Notes: generated by a model not told the origin, from the letters alone. A DNA stretch of 64,000 nucleotides from Neopestalotiopsis rosae (GCA_023078685.1 JALGAS010000002.1:6882001-6946000), one strand, 5' to 3'; shown: positions 37,622 through 48,746, counted from the stretch's first letter. Program-made: numbers and translations.

Positions 37622-38962
37622 ATGGCGGCATCGCAAGGCGCAACATCGTCGGCGCTTGTGCGCAAGAGGGACGATCTCGAGCTTATGCCTCCTCCACCCC
37701 CGACGAAACGGATCAAGCGACCCAAAAAAGTCCTCGACGAAGATACCTATACGGATGCCCTGTCACAAATCATTGCCCGGGACTTCTTCCCGGGACTGCT
37801 CGAGAGCGAGACCCAGCAGGAATATCTGGATGCCCTGGAGTCAAAGGACAAGGACTGGATCGACAGCGCCACTAGACGGCTGCACCAGGTCATGACGCCG
37901 GGAAGGCACCGATCGAGAAGAGGAACATCGCTGGCTCCAGGTGCCCAGACGCCGAGAGGATTTGTTGGTGAGACGCCCGTGTCCGTCTCTGCCGAGTCTA
38001 GCACAACAGATCAGCCAGTCGAGAAGCCCACGGTCGACACCAACATGAGCCTGGGCGCATTTCAAACGAAATATACCAGCGAAGATAACGAAAGCTTCTA
38101 CAAGCTTCTCGACAAACAAAACAGCAAACGAGCAGAGAAATACGCATGGCTATGGGCTGGGAACAAGCTGCCTTCCAAGATGCAGCTGAAGCAGAAGCAG
38201 ATTGAAGCCAAGTTGTCGGAAACAAGAGGGCTGATTGACGACGGCTGGGAAAGAGATCGACTTGCCATCAAGGACCGCGACCATAGACCAGCACAACCCG
38301 ACTATTGGAAATCAGCGCCAAACAACGCCCTCATGTTTGCGCCCGACAGTGTAGAGGATTCGCTGGAGACGGTTGCTCAGCGAGCAGACGCTGCCTCCAA
38401 AGCAGCGCCCAAGGCGGTCAATTATGCAAACACCAGACTGCCTGTGCCCCAGGTCAGCGATGAACAGTCAGAGCCGGGATCGCCGTCTCTGTCAGCTGTT
38501 CGGGATGCTATCGCGGGCAAGAGGACGGGCAGTATTGCAAGCTCGAGTATTGTGGGCAGTGAAACACCTCGTGTCAACGGGTATGCCTTTGTGGACGACG
38601 AAGAGCCAGAGTATGAGGCGCCACGCCCTGCAGCACCCAAGATCGACCTCGGCCCTGGCGATGCGTCACCGAACCCATTCAAGATTGGCGAGCAGAGCCG
38701 AAGAGAGGCACTACATCATCGTATGGTGGACAAGATCTCACAGTCAAAGAGAACATCGCAGCAGGTTGGCATGACTGGCAAGGTGGACAAGACTCCCGTG
38801 CCCAAGTTTCCGAGCAGTCCCCGGGTGGGCGGTGGACTGACTCCGGCAGCGCAACGGCTTTGGGGCAAGATTGGTGGTAGTGGAGGCGTGACGCCGAGGA
38901 CGCCATTTGGTGAATCCACGCCGGCAAGGAAGGTCTCCAAGTTGAGACAGGTTACGAAATGA
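37622..38962 (+). CDS. ess2: ESS2/DGCR14 family nuclear splicing factor
   Basis: Homologue of DGCR14/Es2 (S. pombe Bis1), a nuclear protein associated with the late spliceosome and splice-site accuracy. Single exon, 446 residues. The N-terminus has the family block with a proline run, KRIKRPKKVLDEDTY and IIARDFFPGL. A central block follows (LGAFQTKYTSEDNESFYKLLD and KYAWLWAGNK). The C-terminal part carries ANTRL-type and TPAAQRLW motifs and a basic tail. ATG 37622 has an ideal context (CAACCATGG). An in-frame ATG at 37574 would add 16 polar residues not typical of the family. The next gene downstream, in the same direction, is another tri-snRNP/spliceosome protein (sad1). Confidence 0.92.
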   Translation: MAASQGATSSALVRKRDDLELMPPPPPTKRIKRPKKVLDEDTYTDALSQIIARDFFPGLLESETQQEYLDALESKDKDWIDSATRRLHQVMTPGRHRSRRGTSLAPGAQTPRGFVGETPVSVSAESSTTDQPVEKPTVDTNMSLGAFQTKYTSEDNESFYKLLDKQNSKRAEKYAWLWAGNKLPSKMQLKQKQIEAKLSETRGLIDDGWERDRLAIKDRDHRPAQPDYWKSAPNNALMFAPDSVEDSLETVAQRADAASKAAPKAVNYANTRLPVPQVSDEQSEPGSPSLSAVRDAIAGKRTGSIASSSIVGSETPRVNGYAFVDDEEPEYEAPRPAAPKIDLGPGDASPNPFKIGEQSRREALHHRMVDKISQSKRTSQQVGMTGKVDKTPVPKFPSSPRVGGGLTPAAQRLWGKIGGSGGVTPRTPFGESTPARKVSKLRQVTK

Positions 38963-39461
38963 AGCGCAACGATAATTTATGACCAATTTATAGAGATACC
39001 CAACTAGAATGCATACCCAATAGAATTTCCACAAAACTACAAATGATTAGTTCATCGCAATTAGTGGAGCTCTGTCGTCTGATCCATGTGCTGTGATGGG
39101 ATCTTAAGCTCATAGGGTAGGTGCCTACTACATAAGTCTGAGCTTGACATTGTGGGCATTGAAATGGATCAAGACGAGTAAATATCAATGATTGTTACGA
39201 TATTTAACATGTATTTTGCAGTCAGTATCTCGAAAAACGACAAGATCGCAAAAATTAGTCACACATTAATGCCTGCATTGCATGCATGCATTGAGTGGTG
39301 GTCATGATTCTACAGTACCTAGGTGGTGTTGCAGTGGGGTCGCGCTGAGCAAAAAGATCCATCGACCTTTGGGAGCTTCAAGTCAGGCAGTCCTAGCTCG
39401 AGCTTTGGCACTCTTCTCTGCCTTGCGACAATACCTCCTTGTCTCGCCCAACACAACCACA
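38963..39461. other. Intergenic ess2 to sad1
   Basis: About 500 bp with the ess2 3' UTR and sad1 promoter. It contains a GCATGCATGCATTG palindrome-like stretch near 39280. No gene seen. Confidence 0.6.
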
Positions 39462-41078
39462 ATGTCTAAGCGATTAGCATCAGAAGCTCTAGAAGAGGAA
39501 CCACTTGGAAGCATTGGATCGCCCGCTTCAAAGAAATCGAGGTTCGACGAGGGGCCTGTGGAACTGCTCAATGGCGGGCTGAATGGCAACGGCGCAACGC
39601 CATTTCAACGCGACGACGAGGGCGAAGACGAGGACGACCTCGACGATGACGTGCAAGAAAAGGCTCCGATACGGCAAGCGGCACCTACCGCCGGCTACGA
39701 CGATCTCTACCTCGACACCATAGACCGCAACGTGCTAGATTTTGATTTCGAGAAGCTCTGCTCCATCAGCCTGTCAAACATCAACGTCTACGCCTGCCTG
39801 GTGTGCGGCAAGTACTTCCAGGGACGCGGCCCCAAATCGCACGCCTACTTTCACGCGCTGGACGAGGGCCACCATGTCTTTATCAATATGCAAACACAGA
39901 GCGTCTACGTGTTGCCTGAGGGGTACGAGGTCAAGAGCAAGTCGCTGGACGACATCAAGTACGTGTCGGACCCGCGCTACTCAAGGCAAGAGGTCATGGA
40001 CCTGGACCGCAAGCCCCGTCGCGCGTGGACACTTGGTGGGAAGGAATACACGCCGGGATTTGTGGGCATGAACAACATCAAGGAGAACGACTACCTTAAC
40101 GTCGTGGTGCAGGCGCTGTCGCACGTCGCGCCTCTGCGGAATTTCTTCCTGCTCGAAGACATGTCGTCCAAGTCGGAGCTGGCGAAGCGATGCAGTATAT
40201 TGTTTAGGAAAATATGGAACCCGCGGGCATTCAAGAACCACGTCTCGCCGCACGAGCTGCTGCAGGAGATATCGTTGCGATCAAACAAGCGCTTCACCTT
40301 GACGACACAGTCAGATCCTGTCGAGTTTCTCTCGTGGTTCCTAAACAATTTGCACTTGGGTCTGGGTGGAAGCAAGACGAAACCTGGAAGCAGTATCGTA
40401 CAGCGTATTTTCCAGGGAAAGCTCAAGGTCGAATCGCAAGATATTACAGCCAGGGCAGATGTCGGTGACCGCTTGCGGTTTGAAGAGGCGGCGGAAGTAA
40501 AGGCAGATATCAACCGCTTCCTCCTCCTGACGCTGGATCTACCCGCCGCGCCTCTCTTCCAAGACGAGCTGGAGCGCAATATTATCCCCCAAGTGCCGTT
40601 GACGACGATTCTGTCAAAGTACGACGGCATGAAGGCACAGGAGCATCTATCACAACGGAAACGATACAGATTGATGCATCCTCTGCCACCATACTTGATC
40701 TTTCATATTAAGCGTTTCTCGACCAACAAATTCGTGTCGGAGCGCAACCCAACTATTGTCACATTCGACGCAAGGAATCTAGACGTGTCGCCATACGTGG
40801 AACCCAACCCGGCCGAGCACCCTCCTGGAGAACCCATCTGGTACGATCTGGTGGCCAACGTGGTGCACGAAGCAGTACGAGCCAAGGAAGACGTGGCAGA
40901 CACAGCTGAAGAAAAGAAGACGTGGAAGGTACAACTCAGGGATAAGGGACGGGACGAATGGGTGACATGCCAGGATTTGTTTGTGGAAAACACCGAAAAG
41001 GAGCTACTCTATCTTGGAGAATCGTATCTTCAGATCTGGGAGAGGCGGCGAGAGCCAAAGGGCAAGAGCAAGGCATAA
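39462..41078 (+). CDS. sad1: SAD1/USP39-type U4/U6.U5 tri-snRNP protein (inactive ubiquitin-protease fold)
   Basis: Needed for stability of the U4/U6.U5 tri-snRNP in pre-mRNA splicing. Single exon, 538 residues. Order: acidic disordered N-terminus (about 1-85); a ZnF-UBP domain with CLVCGKYFQGRG and a conserved HAYFHALDEGHH histidine cluster (about 100-180); then a USP fold (about 215-530). The USP cysteine box reads NIKENDYLN, so the catalytic Cys is replaced by Asp, and the catalytic His region is also lost. Both are known traits of the USP39/Sad1 family and mark a pseudoprotease. ATG 39462 is chosen because the upstream in-frame extension is composition-poor and off-family. Confidence 0.95.
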   Translation: MSKRLASEALEEEPLGSIGSPASKKSRFDEGPVELLNGGLNGNGATPFQRDDEGEDEDDLDDDVQEKAPIRQAAPTAGYDDLYLDTIDRNVLDFDFEKLCSISLSNINVYACLVCGKYFQGRGPKSHAYFHALDEGHHVFINMQTQSVYVLPEGYEVKSKSLDDIKYVSDPRYSRQEVMDLDRKPRRAWTLGGKEYTPGFVGMNNIKENDYLNVVVQALSHVAPLRNFFLLEDMSSKSELAKRCSILFRKIWNPRAFKNHVSPHELLQEISLRSNKRFTLTTQSDPVEFLSWFLNNLHLGLGGSKTKPGSSIVQRIFQGKLKVESQDITARADVGDRLRFEEAAEVKADINRFLLLTLDLPAAPLFQDELERNIIPQVPLTTILSKYDGMKAQEHLSQRKRYRLMHPLPPYLIFHIKRFSTNKFVSERNPTIVTFDARNLDVSPYVEPNPAEHPPGEPIWYDLVANVVHEAVRAKEDVADTAEEKKTWKVQLRDKGRDEWVTCQDLFVENTEKELLYLGESYLQIWERRREPKGKSKA

Positions 41079-41634
41079 GAAGAGAATATTACCATGATCA
41101 TGCCGGCACTGTAGACTGGAATTAGAGTTGTTGCAGATGTGACAGTGTACAACCTTGTTAAGAAGCCGGCACTAGCTGATCAATCAAGACTTTTGACCAT
41201 ATAATCGATCGCATGGCAAACTTCTGCTTCATATTGCAAGTGTTGATTGGTCCGAATAATTCCGCAGTTGATTTCAATCCACACAAATTATTGTCGGCGT
41301 AACTCACAAATTGTACAATAGAATGGGGGCAGATCCTAACCCGGCTTGGGAATTGACCGGGATACGTTCAAGCCTCCATGTGCAGCATGACGCTTAGACT
41401 TTGTGGAACTCGCAGCACTCTTGCCTAGTTTCAGCCATTGAAACCGCACGGCCGGGCCGGGCAGAGCAATCCAACAACAAAACGGATGGCTGGGTCGGGT
41501 CTCTGATGTAAAGTAAACACATGTTCGTTTGTTGAAGCTATACACAAATATCTCTGTCAACTGTCTGCCTACCGATTTCATTGTTCATACTCCAACGCAC
41601 CATAATCTTGAGCCTCAACTACAGTAACAACACC
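41079..41634. other. Intergenic sad1 to methyltransferase
   Basis: About 550 bp. Holds the sad1 3' UTR and the methyltransferase promoter. No gene seen. Confidence 0.6.
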
Positions 41635-43216
41635 ATGAGCATGGGTATAGTCTCCTCTCCATCTTACATCCCCACCCTACTACAGTACAACACCAAGGAA
41701 TCCGCGGCAGCCGATGCCATATTGGTCGGCCGCTAAAAGCTATATGTTCTTCATATATGAAAAACATCACCGCTCTCATTCCACACAATGAATCAATATT
41801 CAATCTACATACAATAAGATACAGGCTTGCTAAAATGAACACTCTCATACAGACGCAATTCTCGACGGCGGATATCTCCCGCACGCCGTCATCAGGATCG
41901 GTATTCGTCGGCAGCTGGCCCAGCGGCTCGCCGAGATTAAGTCCGAGTCTCTTGCGGCGGCGTACGAGCGCAAGATGGAGTATATCGAGCGCCTGCGCAC
42001 GCAGCCTATCGCCATTGAGACGGCTACTGCGAATACGCAGCATTATGAGGTAAGGCTCACACAAGGACGATGAGTCAATAGTGGTATCACATGTTTGACA
42101 AGAAGTCTGAACTGTTCTTGGAGAATGTTTGACTAAATATTCTGCCCGCTCAACAGGTCGGTACGGGTGTATTGGCAGGAATGCTGGGCCCGAGAATGAA
42201 GTACAGTTCATGCCTATACCCAAAGGGCTCAGAAACCCTAGGACAGGCCGAGGTCGAGATGCTACGGACGTACAGTAAGTCGAAACGCCAAAACTCCCAC
42301 TTACATATAAGTAGGAACACGAGACTAATGACTTTTCTCATGTATCAGTCGACAAGGCCGGTCTCAAAGACGGCATGAGCATTCTGGACCTCGGATGCGG
42401 CTGGGGCTCGGGGGCCCTCTTCTTTGCCGAGATGCTGCCAAAGTCCCAGGTCACGGCGTTTTCAAACTCCAAGACGCAAAAGGAGTACATTGACGGCAAG
42501 GCCAGGGAAAAGGGCCTGAGCAACCTCAAGGTCATTACCGGCGACGTGGCCGTCTACGAGTTTGAGCAGGAGAGAGAGACCTTTGACCGCGTCGTGTCCA
42601 TCGAGGTACGTGAATTTTTGACTGGGCTTTTTACACAAGATGGATGCAACCCCATTTTCGGGTTGACTGATCATTTTTTTTCTGCAGATGTTTGAGCACA
42701 TGAAGAACTATGAGCTCCTCATGGCCAAGGTCGCCAAGGTCCTCAAGCCCGGCGGCAAGCTCTTCGTGCACATCTTTGCCCACAAGGACAGCCCGTACGA
42801 CTACGAAGAGGGCTGGATGACTACGCACTTCTTCACCGGCGGCACCATGCCCTGTGCCGACTTGCTGCTGTACTTTCAAAAGGATCTCAGGATCGAGAAG
42901 CAGTGGTGGGTCAATGGAAACAACTACTCCAAGACTTGCGAGGTACGTTTCTTTCTCGTTTCAATGATATGTGCTGTTCATGCGAAGCGGAAAACTGACT
43001 TGTTTCTGGGGGTTCCTGCAGGATTGGCTTTCCCTCATGATCAAGAACAAGCAGCAGATTTGGCCGCACCTGGTCGAAACATATGGCGAGGAGAACGCAA
43101 ACACGTGGTATAACCGATGGCAGATCTTTTACATGGCCTGCTCCGAACTGTTTGCGTACGAGGGGGGTGACACATGGGGCGTCGCGCATTACTTGTTCGA
43201 GAAGCCAAAGGCGTAA
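41635..43216 (+). CDS. Cyclopropane-fatty-acid-synthase-like SAM methyltransferase
   Basis: SAM-dependent methyltransferase of the CFA synthase / coclaurine N-methyltransferase-like class; the acceptor (lipid or amine) cannot be told from sequence. Six exons: 41635-41644, 41853-42049, 42157-42274, 42349-42605, 42688-42942 and 43022-43216, giving 343 residues. The first exon is only 10 nt (ATGAGCATGG) and the 208-nt intron 1 separates it from the rest; joined, the start reads [18 protein letters not shown]. The N-terminal cap has the family string [18 protein letters not shown] motif I is [22 protein letters not shown] and [13 protein letters not shown] follow, then the C-terminal [18 protein letters not shown] block. 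It lacks the N-terminal extension of bacterial CFA synthases. It converges with the small complex-I-type gene, 282 bp away. Confidence 0.92.
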
Positions 43217-43498
43217 GGAACAAGAAAACAGGCAATTTCTTCGTAACCTTTCGATTCTCACTTCTCCCTCTCTCTCTGTCTCTCTCGCATGTAGACTCTT
43301 TATGTACATAGATGGCGTAGACTGATGGTGACAATGCGTAATCCCCCAATACCAATCGATAATCGACCTATCTCTCTCTTCTCTCGTTTGCTCTGCGCTG
43401 GTGAATGCTGCCTTGTTTCCCCCTCGGGGTGGTCGTGTAATCAAGTCCATCGCATCTGATGGAGACCCTCTGCGCTCTAAATTGTCTCGTGGATCCAT

Positions 43499-43775
43499 TT
43501 AGTGCTCCCAAGGGTGCTTCCAGCCGAGGAGGACGGGGCCTGTAAAATCGCGTGAGTTTTGAATGTGCTGTGATCATCATGTTTGAGGGTTTAGTTACCG
43601 TCCTTCTTCGCGCGGTACATCAACTGCAATATCATGTCAGCACTTCTGTATCCAACCACATATATTGTCCAAGAGGGGGGTTTCTTACGAAGAACCACAT
43701 GCTTGCGCCCAGAGCAGTGGCAGTGATTCTGTAGATGGGAGCGACGTGAGGTCGAATACCGGGACCGCCTGCCAT
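43499..43775 (-). CDS. Small single-TM mitochondrial complex I accessory subunit-like protein
   Basis: A 50-residue protein encoded by three tiny exons on the minus strand: 43775-43689 (87 nt), 43623-43599 (25 nt) and 43539-43499 (41 nt), with introns of 65 and 59 nt. The joined frame starts MAGGPGIRPHVAPIYR, has one hydrophobic segment ending ASMWFFLMYRAKKDG, and ends GWKHPWEH before the stop. The pattern (short N-tail with His/Pro/Tyr, one TM with MWF, RAKKDG, then a GW.HPW end) fits the fungal complex I AGGG/NDUFB2-type accessory subunit. I am sure of the gene, because all donors and acceptors fit and frame is kept, but less sure of the subunit name. No exon exceeds 87 nt, so ORF-length gene calling would miss it. 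It diverges from bur1. Confidence 0.72.
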
Positions 43776-44520
43776 TGTGTCTGTATGCTGCCTGCTTGTG
43801 TGTCTCTTTGTTAGCTCGATCGAGTTCGCGACTGGCTCTTTCCGAGAGGGAGAGAAGGAAATTGTGTCGTTCGTACGATTGAGGCTTTTCGCAGGGTGGG
43901 TGATGTGTTATGCGGGTGAATTGATTCGCCAATTCCACTTGGTGATGTCGTTGGAAAGCTCCGGTAGCCACCTTTTGGAGGTTGATTGACTCCTCCGTCT
44001 TCCCGATTGCAGAGATTTGCGCCACAGTTTCTGGATACCCGACCGAGGGAGGTAGCAGCAGCAGGCTTGTGTGGCGCAACTGCAGCTCGCTTCTGCTTCT
44101 CCACTGGGTGCTTTAGTGGCGCTTGCCGGTGCAGTCGCCAGTCGGGGTCCCGTCCAGGGCAGCACGGACGATTTTCTACGTCAATCAATCAGATTCGACG
44201 TGCAGCTAATGTCGCGACTCAGAAGGAGGGCAGCTTAAACATTTATCTTTTTGCGACAACGCCTCCCAGAGGTTCGTTTCCCAGTTTGTTTCCTCAAGGT
44301 TGACTTTTCTTCCTCTCTTTTACAGTACACCGGCTGTCTGGCCGACTAATGCCTAATGTTGTCGCTCAGCTTTCCAACTACCTGATAGCTTGTTCGATTT
44401 GCATTTCTATCGAGGTAGCCCATTAAACTCCAACCACCACCAGCACCACACTGTACCAGCGCCCTCCAACACCACCGAGAAAGAGCAGAACCAAAAAATC
44501 AACACCAGACGACCACAATC
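43776..44520. other. Divergent promoter, complex-I-like gene and bur1
   Basis: 745 bp between divergent starts, with a CT-rich then CA-rich leader leading into the bur1 ATG. No other gene seen. Confidence 0.6.
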
Positions 44521-46439
44521 ATGGCCGCCTACGGTGCCGGCAATGGCGCGCCATCGCCTCGATCGTTTGCCGTACAGCACCAGCGACCCAAGGACAGCTT
44601 TGTCGGTTGCTCCAAGATCACAGACTACGAACTTCTCCACAAGCTTGGTGAAGGTACCTTTGGGTAGGTGCGCTTTCACCATGCGCCGATTGCTCCCATA
44701 CTAAGACCGTCCACCAAATAGCGAAGTCCACAAGGCACGGTCGAAAAGCAGCGGCAGCCTGGTGGCCCTGAAGAAAATCATCATGCACAATGAAAAAGAC
44801 GGGGTGGGTGATGGGCTACATTGAAATCCGTCGAGACAAGACATCGGGGGTTGCTAACTTCGACTCAAGTTCCCTATCACGGCTCTCCGAGAAATCAAGT
44901 TGCTGAAACTGCTCTCGCATAAGAATGTGCTTCGTCTCGAGGCCATGGCCGTCGAGCACCACACAAAGAGCAGTGAGTGGACAGTTCCTTGCGGACCTGC
45001 TCATCGGCGCCGCCAGCTGACAATTATATCTCCCTTCTCTAGCCGACAAGCGGAAACGACCCATAATGTACATGGTAATGCCTTACATGGACCACGACTT
45101 GTCCGGCCTGTTGGAGAATCCAAGTGTCACATTCACTGTCCCTCAGATCAAGTGTTACCTCAAGCAGCTGTTACAAGGATTGCAATATCTTCATGAAAAC
45201 CACATTCTCCATCGAGACATGAAGGCTGCCAACTTGCTCATCAGCAACAAGGGCATACTCCAAATCGCCGACTTCGGTCTTGCCAGACACTACGATGGTC
45301 AGGTGCCAATCCCTGGTGGAGGCGGAGGCGAGGGGAAGAGAGAATACACGGCACTTGTTGTAACAAGATGGTACCGGCCTCCCGAGCTGCTCATGAACCT
45401 GAGAAGGTATACGACAGCCATTGATATGTGGGGCGTTGGGTTTGTGTTCCTTCTTATACCTGGTCATGGGACCCCATGCTGACCTGTTGATAGTTGTGTC
45501 TTTGGTGAGATGCTGGTTGGTAAGCCCATCCTGTCTGGCGAAAGCGATTTGCACCAATTGGAGATCATTTTCGATCTCTGCGGCACACCTACCGATCAAA
45601 ACATGCCTGGCTGGAGGACACTGCCGGGTGGTGAAAACATCAGCTCACGACCCCGGACCGGAAACCTGTCTACACGATTCAGAGACCACGGCGGCCAAGC
45701 CATTTCGTTACTAAAGGAGCTCTTGATGCTTGACTGGCGAGCACGTGTCAATGCTGTGGACGCCCTCGAACACGCTTATTTCAAGTCAGCACCATACCCC
45801 GCTAAACCAGAGGACATTCCATTCTACGAAGACAGCCACGAGTTGGATCGTAGAAAGTTCCAAGCTCAAAAGGCTGCTCTCCCTCCAGCACCACGTGGAG
45901 GTACTGTCGGTGTAGGTCCATACGAGGGCCCACAAGGTTATGCAAGTGGCGATGGGTATGGCAACTCGCGCATGAACGGAAGACACCAAAATCACCATGG
46001 TTCACGGAACGGCGGCCACAATGACAGGAGGCCTGCTTGGAACCGTGAACGTGACCATCCGCCACCCGATACCAGGCTGCCTCCACGACCTCCGCCACCA
46101 GAGAACGGATATGATGACTTCCCTGAGTACCGCGATAGGGACCGGCCACCTAGGAATCGCGGCCCACCGGGTGGTGCCGGTGCCGGCAGCAACATGGATA
46201 CTTACATTCCTACTTACAACCCAGGCCACGCCGGTGGTTATGGTCGAGACCGTCCGCCGAGAGAAGACCGTCCTCTCCGCGACGACCGACGGCGGCGTGA
46301 TGATCGAGATGACTGGCGACATGACAGAGACCGGACCGATCGTGTTAGAGACTACGACGATCGAAGCCGCGCTAGTCGGACACGCAGCAGAAGTCGATCT
46401 CCTATCAGGGATCGAGAGCGAGAGTCGTACCGCCGATAG
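44521..46439 (+). CDS. bur1: BUR1/SGV1 (CDK9-type) transcription-elongation kinase
   Basis: Cyclin-dependent kinase that phosphorylates elongation factors and the RNA polymerase II CTD. Exons: 44521-44663, 44722-44803, 44870-44972, 45043-45439 and 45494-46439, giving 556 residues. Motifs: glycine loop GEGTFGEV split by intron 1, VALKK lysine, a PITALRE cyclin-binding helix (the CDK9 signature), [16 protein letters not shown], and a T-loop with [17 protein letters not shown] glycine run sits in the activation loop. Intron 4 splits GVGCVFGEML. The C-terminal third is disordered and Arg/Asp/Pro/Gly-rich, ending in an RS-type tail ([16 protein letters not shown]). This resembles splicing-linked proteins and probably aids CTD association; that last point is inference. 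Confidence 0.95.
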
Positions 46440-47873
46440 GATGGGGGGCACCTCACAAGCTCAGACTCGGACTTGCGTCGCGTAAGGAATCAACGTCAGG
46501 AACAGCGCCAGCGACCGCACTACCGATGATACCGAAGTCTCGAATCAGCTCAGAAAAATGATGCCACGTACCTTGAGTATTAGGAAATCATGGATACCTC
46601 CCACCGGCAAGATCGACATGATTATTCGTATTCTTCGCAGTCATCAGAATCACCGCATTCAAGGCATTCAAAGCCAGCAGATAAGCATGAAGCTGAGTAG
46701 TGATGATCAAGACTTGTAATTATACCCCCATTTTACAAATCTTCATGATGTCTACGACAAGATACAAATCATGCAAGGAGTCAGTGGCTGATCGGAGCAC
46801 CAGAGTCTTGATCCGTCAAGCGGTTCAAATATTGATCATGCCTGAACCAGCCAAAGATGACCACAGGTATCTATCGTGGAGCTGCCAAGATCATCCCAAA
46901 GTAGGGGCACTTCTTGATTACAGCAAACTCTAGATGATGGCATTTAAATCGAGTGGTTCTGCCATTCGTGACGGATTCGACGACAATACTGTATTCCCAA
47001 TCAAGGACTCGTGGATTTTCATGGTAGAGTTCCGCAAAATGTTATACAGGATGTTCATGAACGTCAGGCTTGAGAGTTCCGTGCTGTGCGTTCTTTACCA
47101 GCATTCTGGAGATTTCTGCGCATTTGTACACCATTTGTACTGCGAGACTTATCGGCCTCGATATACTCTCAAACCCAGGCAGAGCACCACTGGTTATCGT
47201 GGTCCGACTCGTGGTTTTCGAGTAGTTGCAGGCTCAGAACCTGCCTTTTCATTTTGGAAACAAAAGATGTTTCTTGCGAAGAAATTGCCTAGAATGGTTG
47301 GTATGCTTGATTTTCACTGATGGGCGCTTCGTGCTGCTTTCCTTTTCAGTGTTTCATATTCTTGGGAATAGGTACGGCGTATAGCGAACATACCATATTC
47401 TCTATTCTGTTCCGCAAATGATCGTACTACCTTAGGAAACCAGTGCATCCGGTGTTGCCTTGATTATACGAGCCTCGAGCGTTGGCGTTCTGTTCTGTAG
47501 TGGACATGAATTTACAACAATTTAAATAAAATAAGATTTGAGTAAATTGTTTTGAGCGTTGAGGGGTAGACTCTTTCCATTGATATCTCACAGCTGATAT
47601 TAATATGGAGGGCTTGTTAATCTAACAATCTACCCTCAATTCTATGTCGCATACCCCCAAACGATGCGAATGGCCTGTATAGTTCACCCTGCATAATATT
47701 TCATTCAGATTCACTACTCTCTTCGTGAATTGTCTGTGCCAGAAGCCCCCTGAACCTTCTGCTCGGTCTGATGGGACTCAATCTCGTGCTCCTGGCTTGT
47801 CGGTAAGCCTGCTCGAGAAGTTTATTGTTCTATTGGTCATATTAGTAGTCATTCCAAAATGACCGGGAAATTA
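46440..47873. other. Intergenic between convergent bur1 and membrane-protein gene
   Basis: About 1.4 kb, A/T-rich towards the right. A 128-codon frame at 46934-47320 has no family motif and no splice support, so I treat it as chance. Holds two 3' UTRs. Confidence 0.55.
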
Positions 47874-48706
47874 TCAGGTGCGGATATATATAGTCTCGGG
47901 AATTCTAAGGCATACCAATGGATGATCAGATCGGATGCGACGCGAGGCGGGCTCGGACAGCAAGTTGTCAAAATCTGTCGAGGAAGACGAGGCGTCGCCG
48001 TCATCGTACTCCTCCTCCTTGGGCGCGGACTCGTAGTTGTCGCCGCCGCCACCTGCGTCCATATCCTGTAGTCGCATCTGGGCCTTCTTGTCTTGGTAGG
48101 ACGAAGAAGAGCGCGAGTACTGGTAGGAAGAAGAGGAAGACGAGCCTGGCGCGATGTTGAGAAGGGTGAAGAGCAGGTTGCTGGTGCCGTGTAACACGCA
48201 GGCAGTCAAGATGCCTACAAGTGCTGCTGTGGCAAACTGAAATTTCCATGGCATCTGGTTAGACGATGCTTGATATACGAACAAGAGCTGTATTTGGAAG
48301 AACCCATCTGGGTGATACATACAAAGATATAAAGGTACTATAGAACGCATGTAAGTCGGGTTGCCAAAAAAGTGACGTACGGAGCCTCGAAAGGGGAGAG
48401 AGAGAAGAAAGCCTCATCACTCACCTTGAACCTGACGGCCAGCTCCAGGGCCCAGGACACGACGCCCACGCACGCGCTCCCCAGGGCCCAGACGGGCGAC
48501 AGGACGAACGCGAGGGTCCGCCAGAGAAAGTACAGCGGGTAGGTCAGGGGCGTGGCGACGACGGCGCCGGCGCGGTAGAGGTATCGGGGCACGACGGCCA
48601 CGACGTTGAGCAGGACCCACGCCAGAGCCTGGAACAGGTGCACGGCGGCGGTCGAGAGCAGACCTAGGGATGCGGACAGTGGTGTCTGCCAGTCCATGGT
48701 CGCCAT
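47874..48706 (-). CDS. Small multi-pass membrane protein of unknown function
   Basis: I do not recognise a named family. Exons on the minus strand: 48706-48425, 48337-48323 (15 nt) and 48236-47874, giving 219 residues. The N-terminal half is very hydrophobic, with three or four likely membrane segments, ending WALELAVRFK. The 15-nt exon writes YLYIF and continues into the last membrane segment, FATAALVGILTACVLHG. The rest is a hydrophilic, Ser-rich then acidic tail (about 125-200), probably cytosolic. Skipping the 15-nt exon keeps frame, so a five-residue-shorter isoform is possible. Start 48706 (MATMDW) is followed three codons later by another Met. A run of 16 A just upstream (T on the gene strand) lies in the leader. 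Similar proteins occur in other filamentous fungi as far as I can judge. Confidence 0.75.
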
Positions 48707-48730
48707 GGCCCCCGGTAGTGGAGTGGGCTT

Positions 48731-48746
48731 AAAAAAAAAAAAAAAA
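48731..48746. repeat. Homopolymer run A16
   Basis: Sixteen A in a row, 25 bp upstream of the membrane-protein start. On that gene's strand it is a T tract, as in pyrimidine-rich fungal core promoters or leaders. Confidence 0.9.

Noticed and set aside
46934..47320. 128-codon plus-strand frame downstream of bur1
   Set aside because: No conserved motif and atypical composition; it sits in the convergent 3' region.
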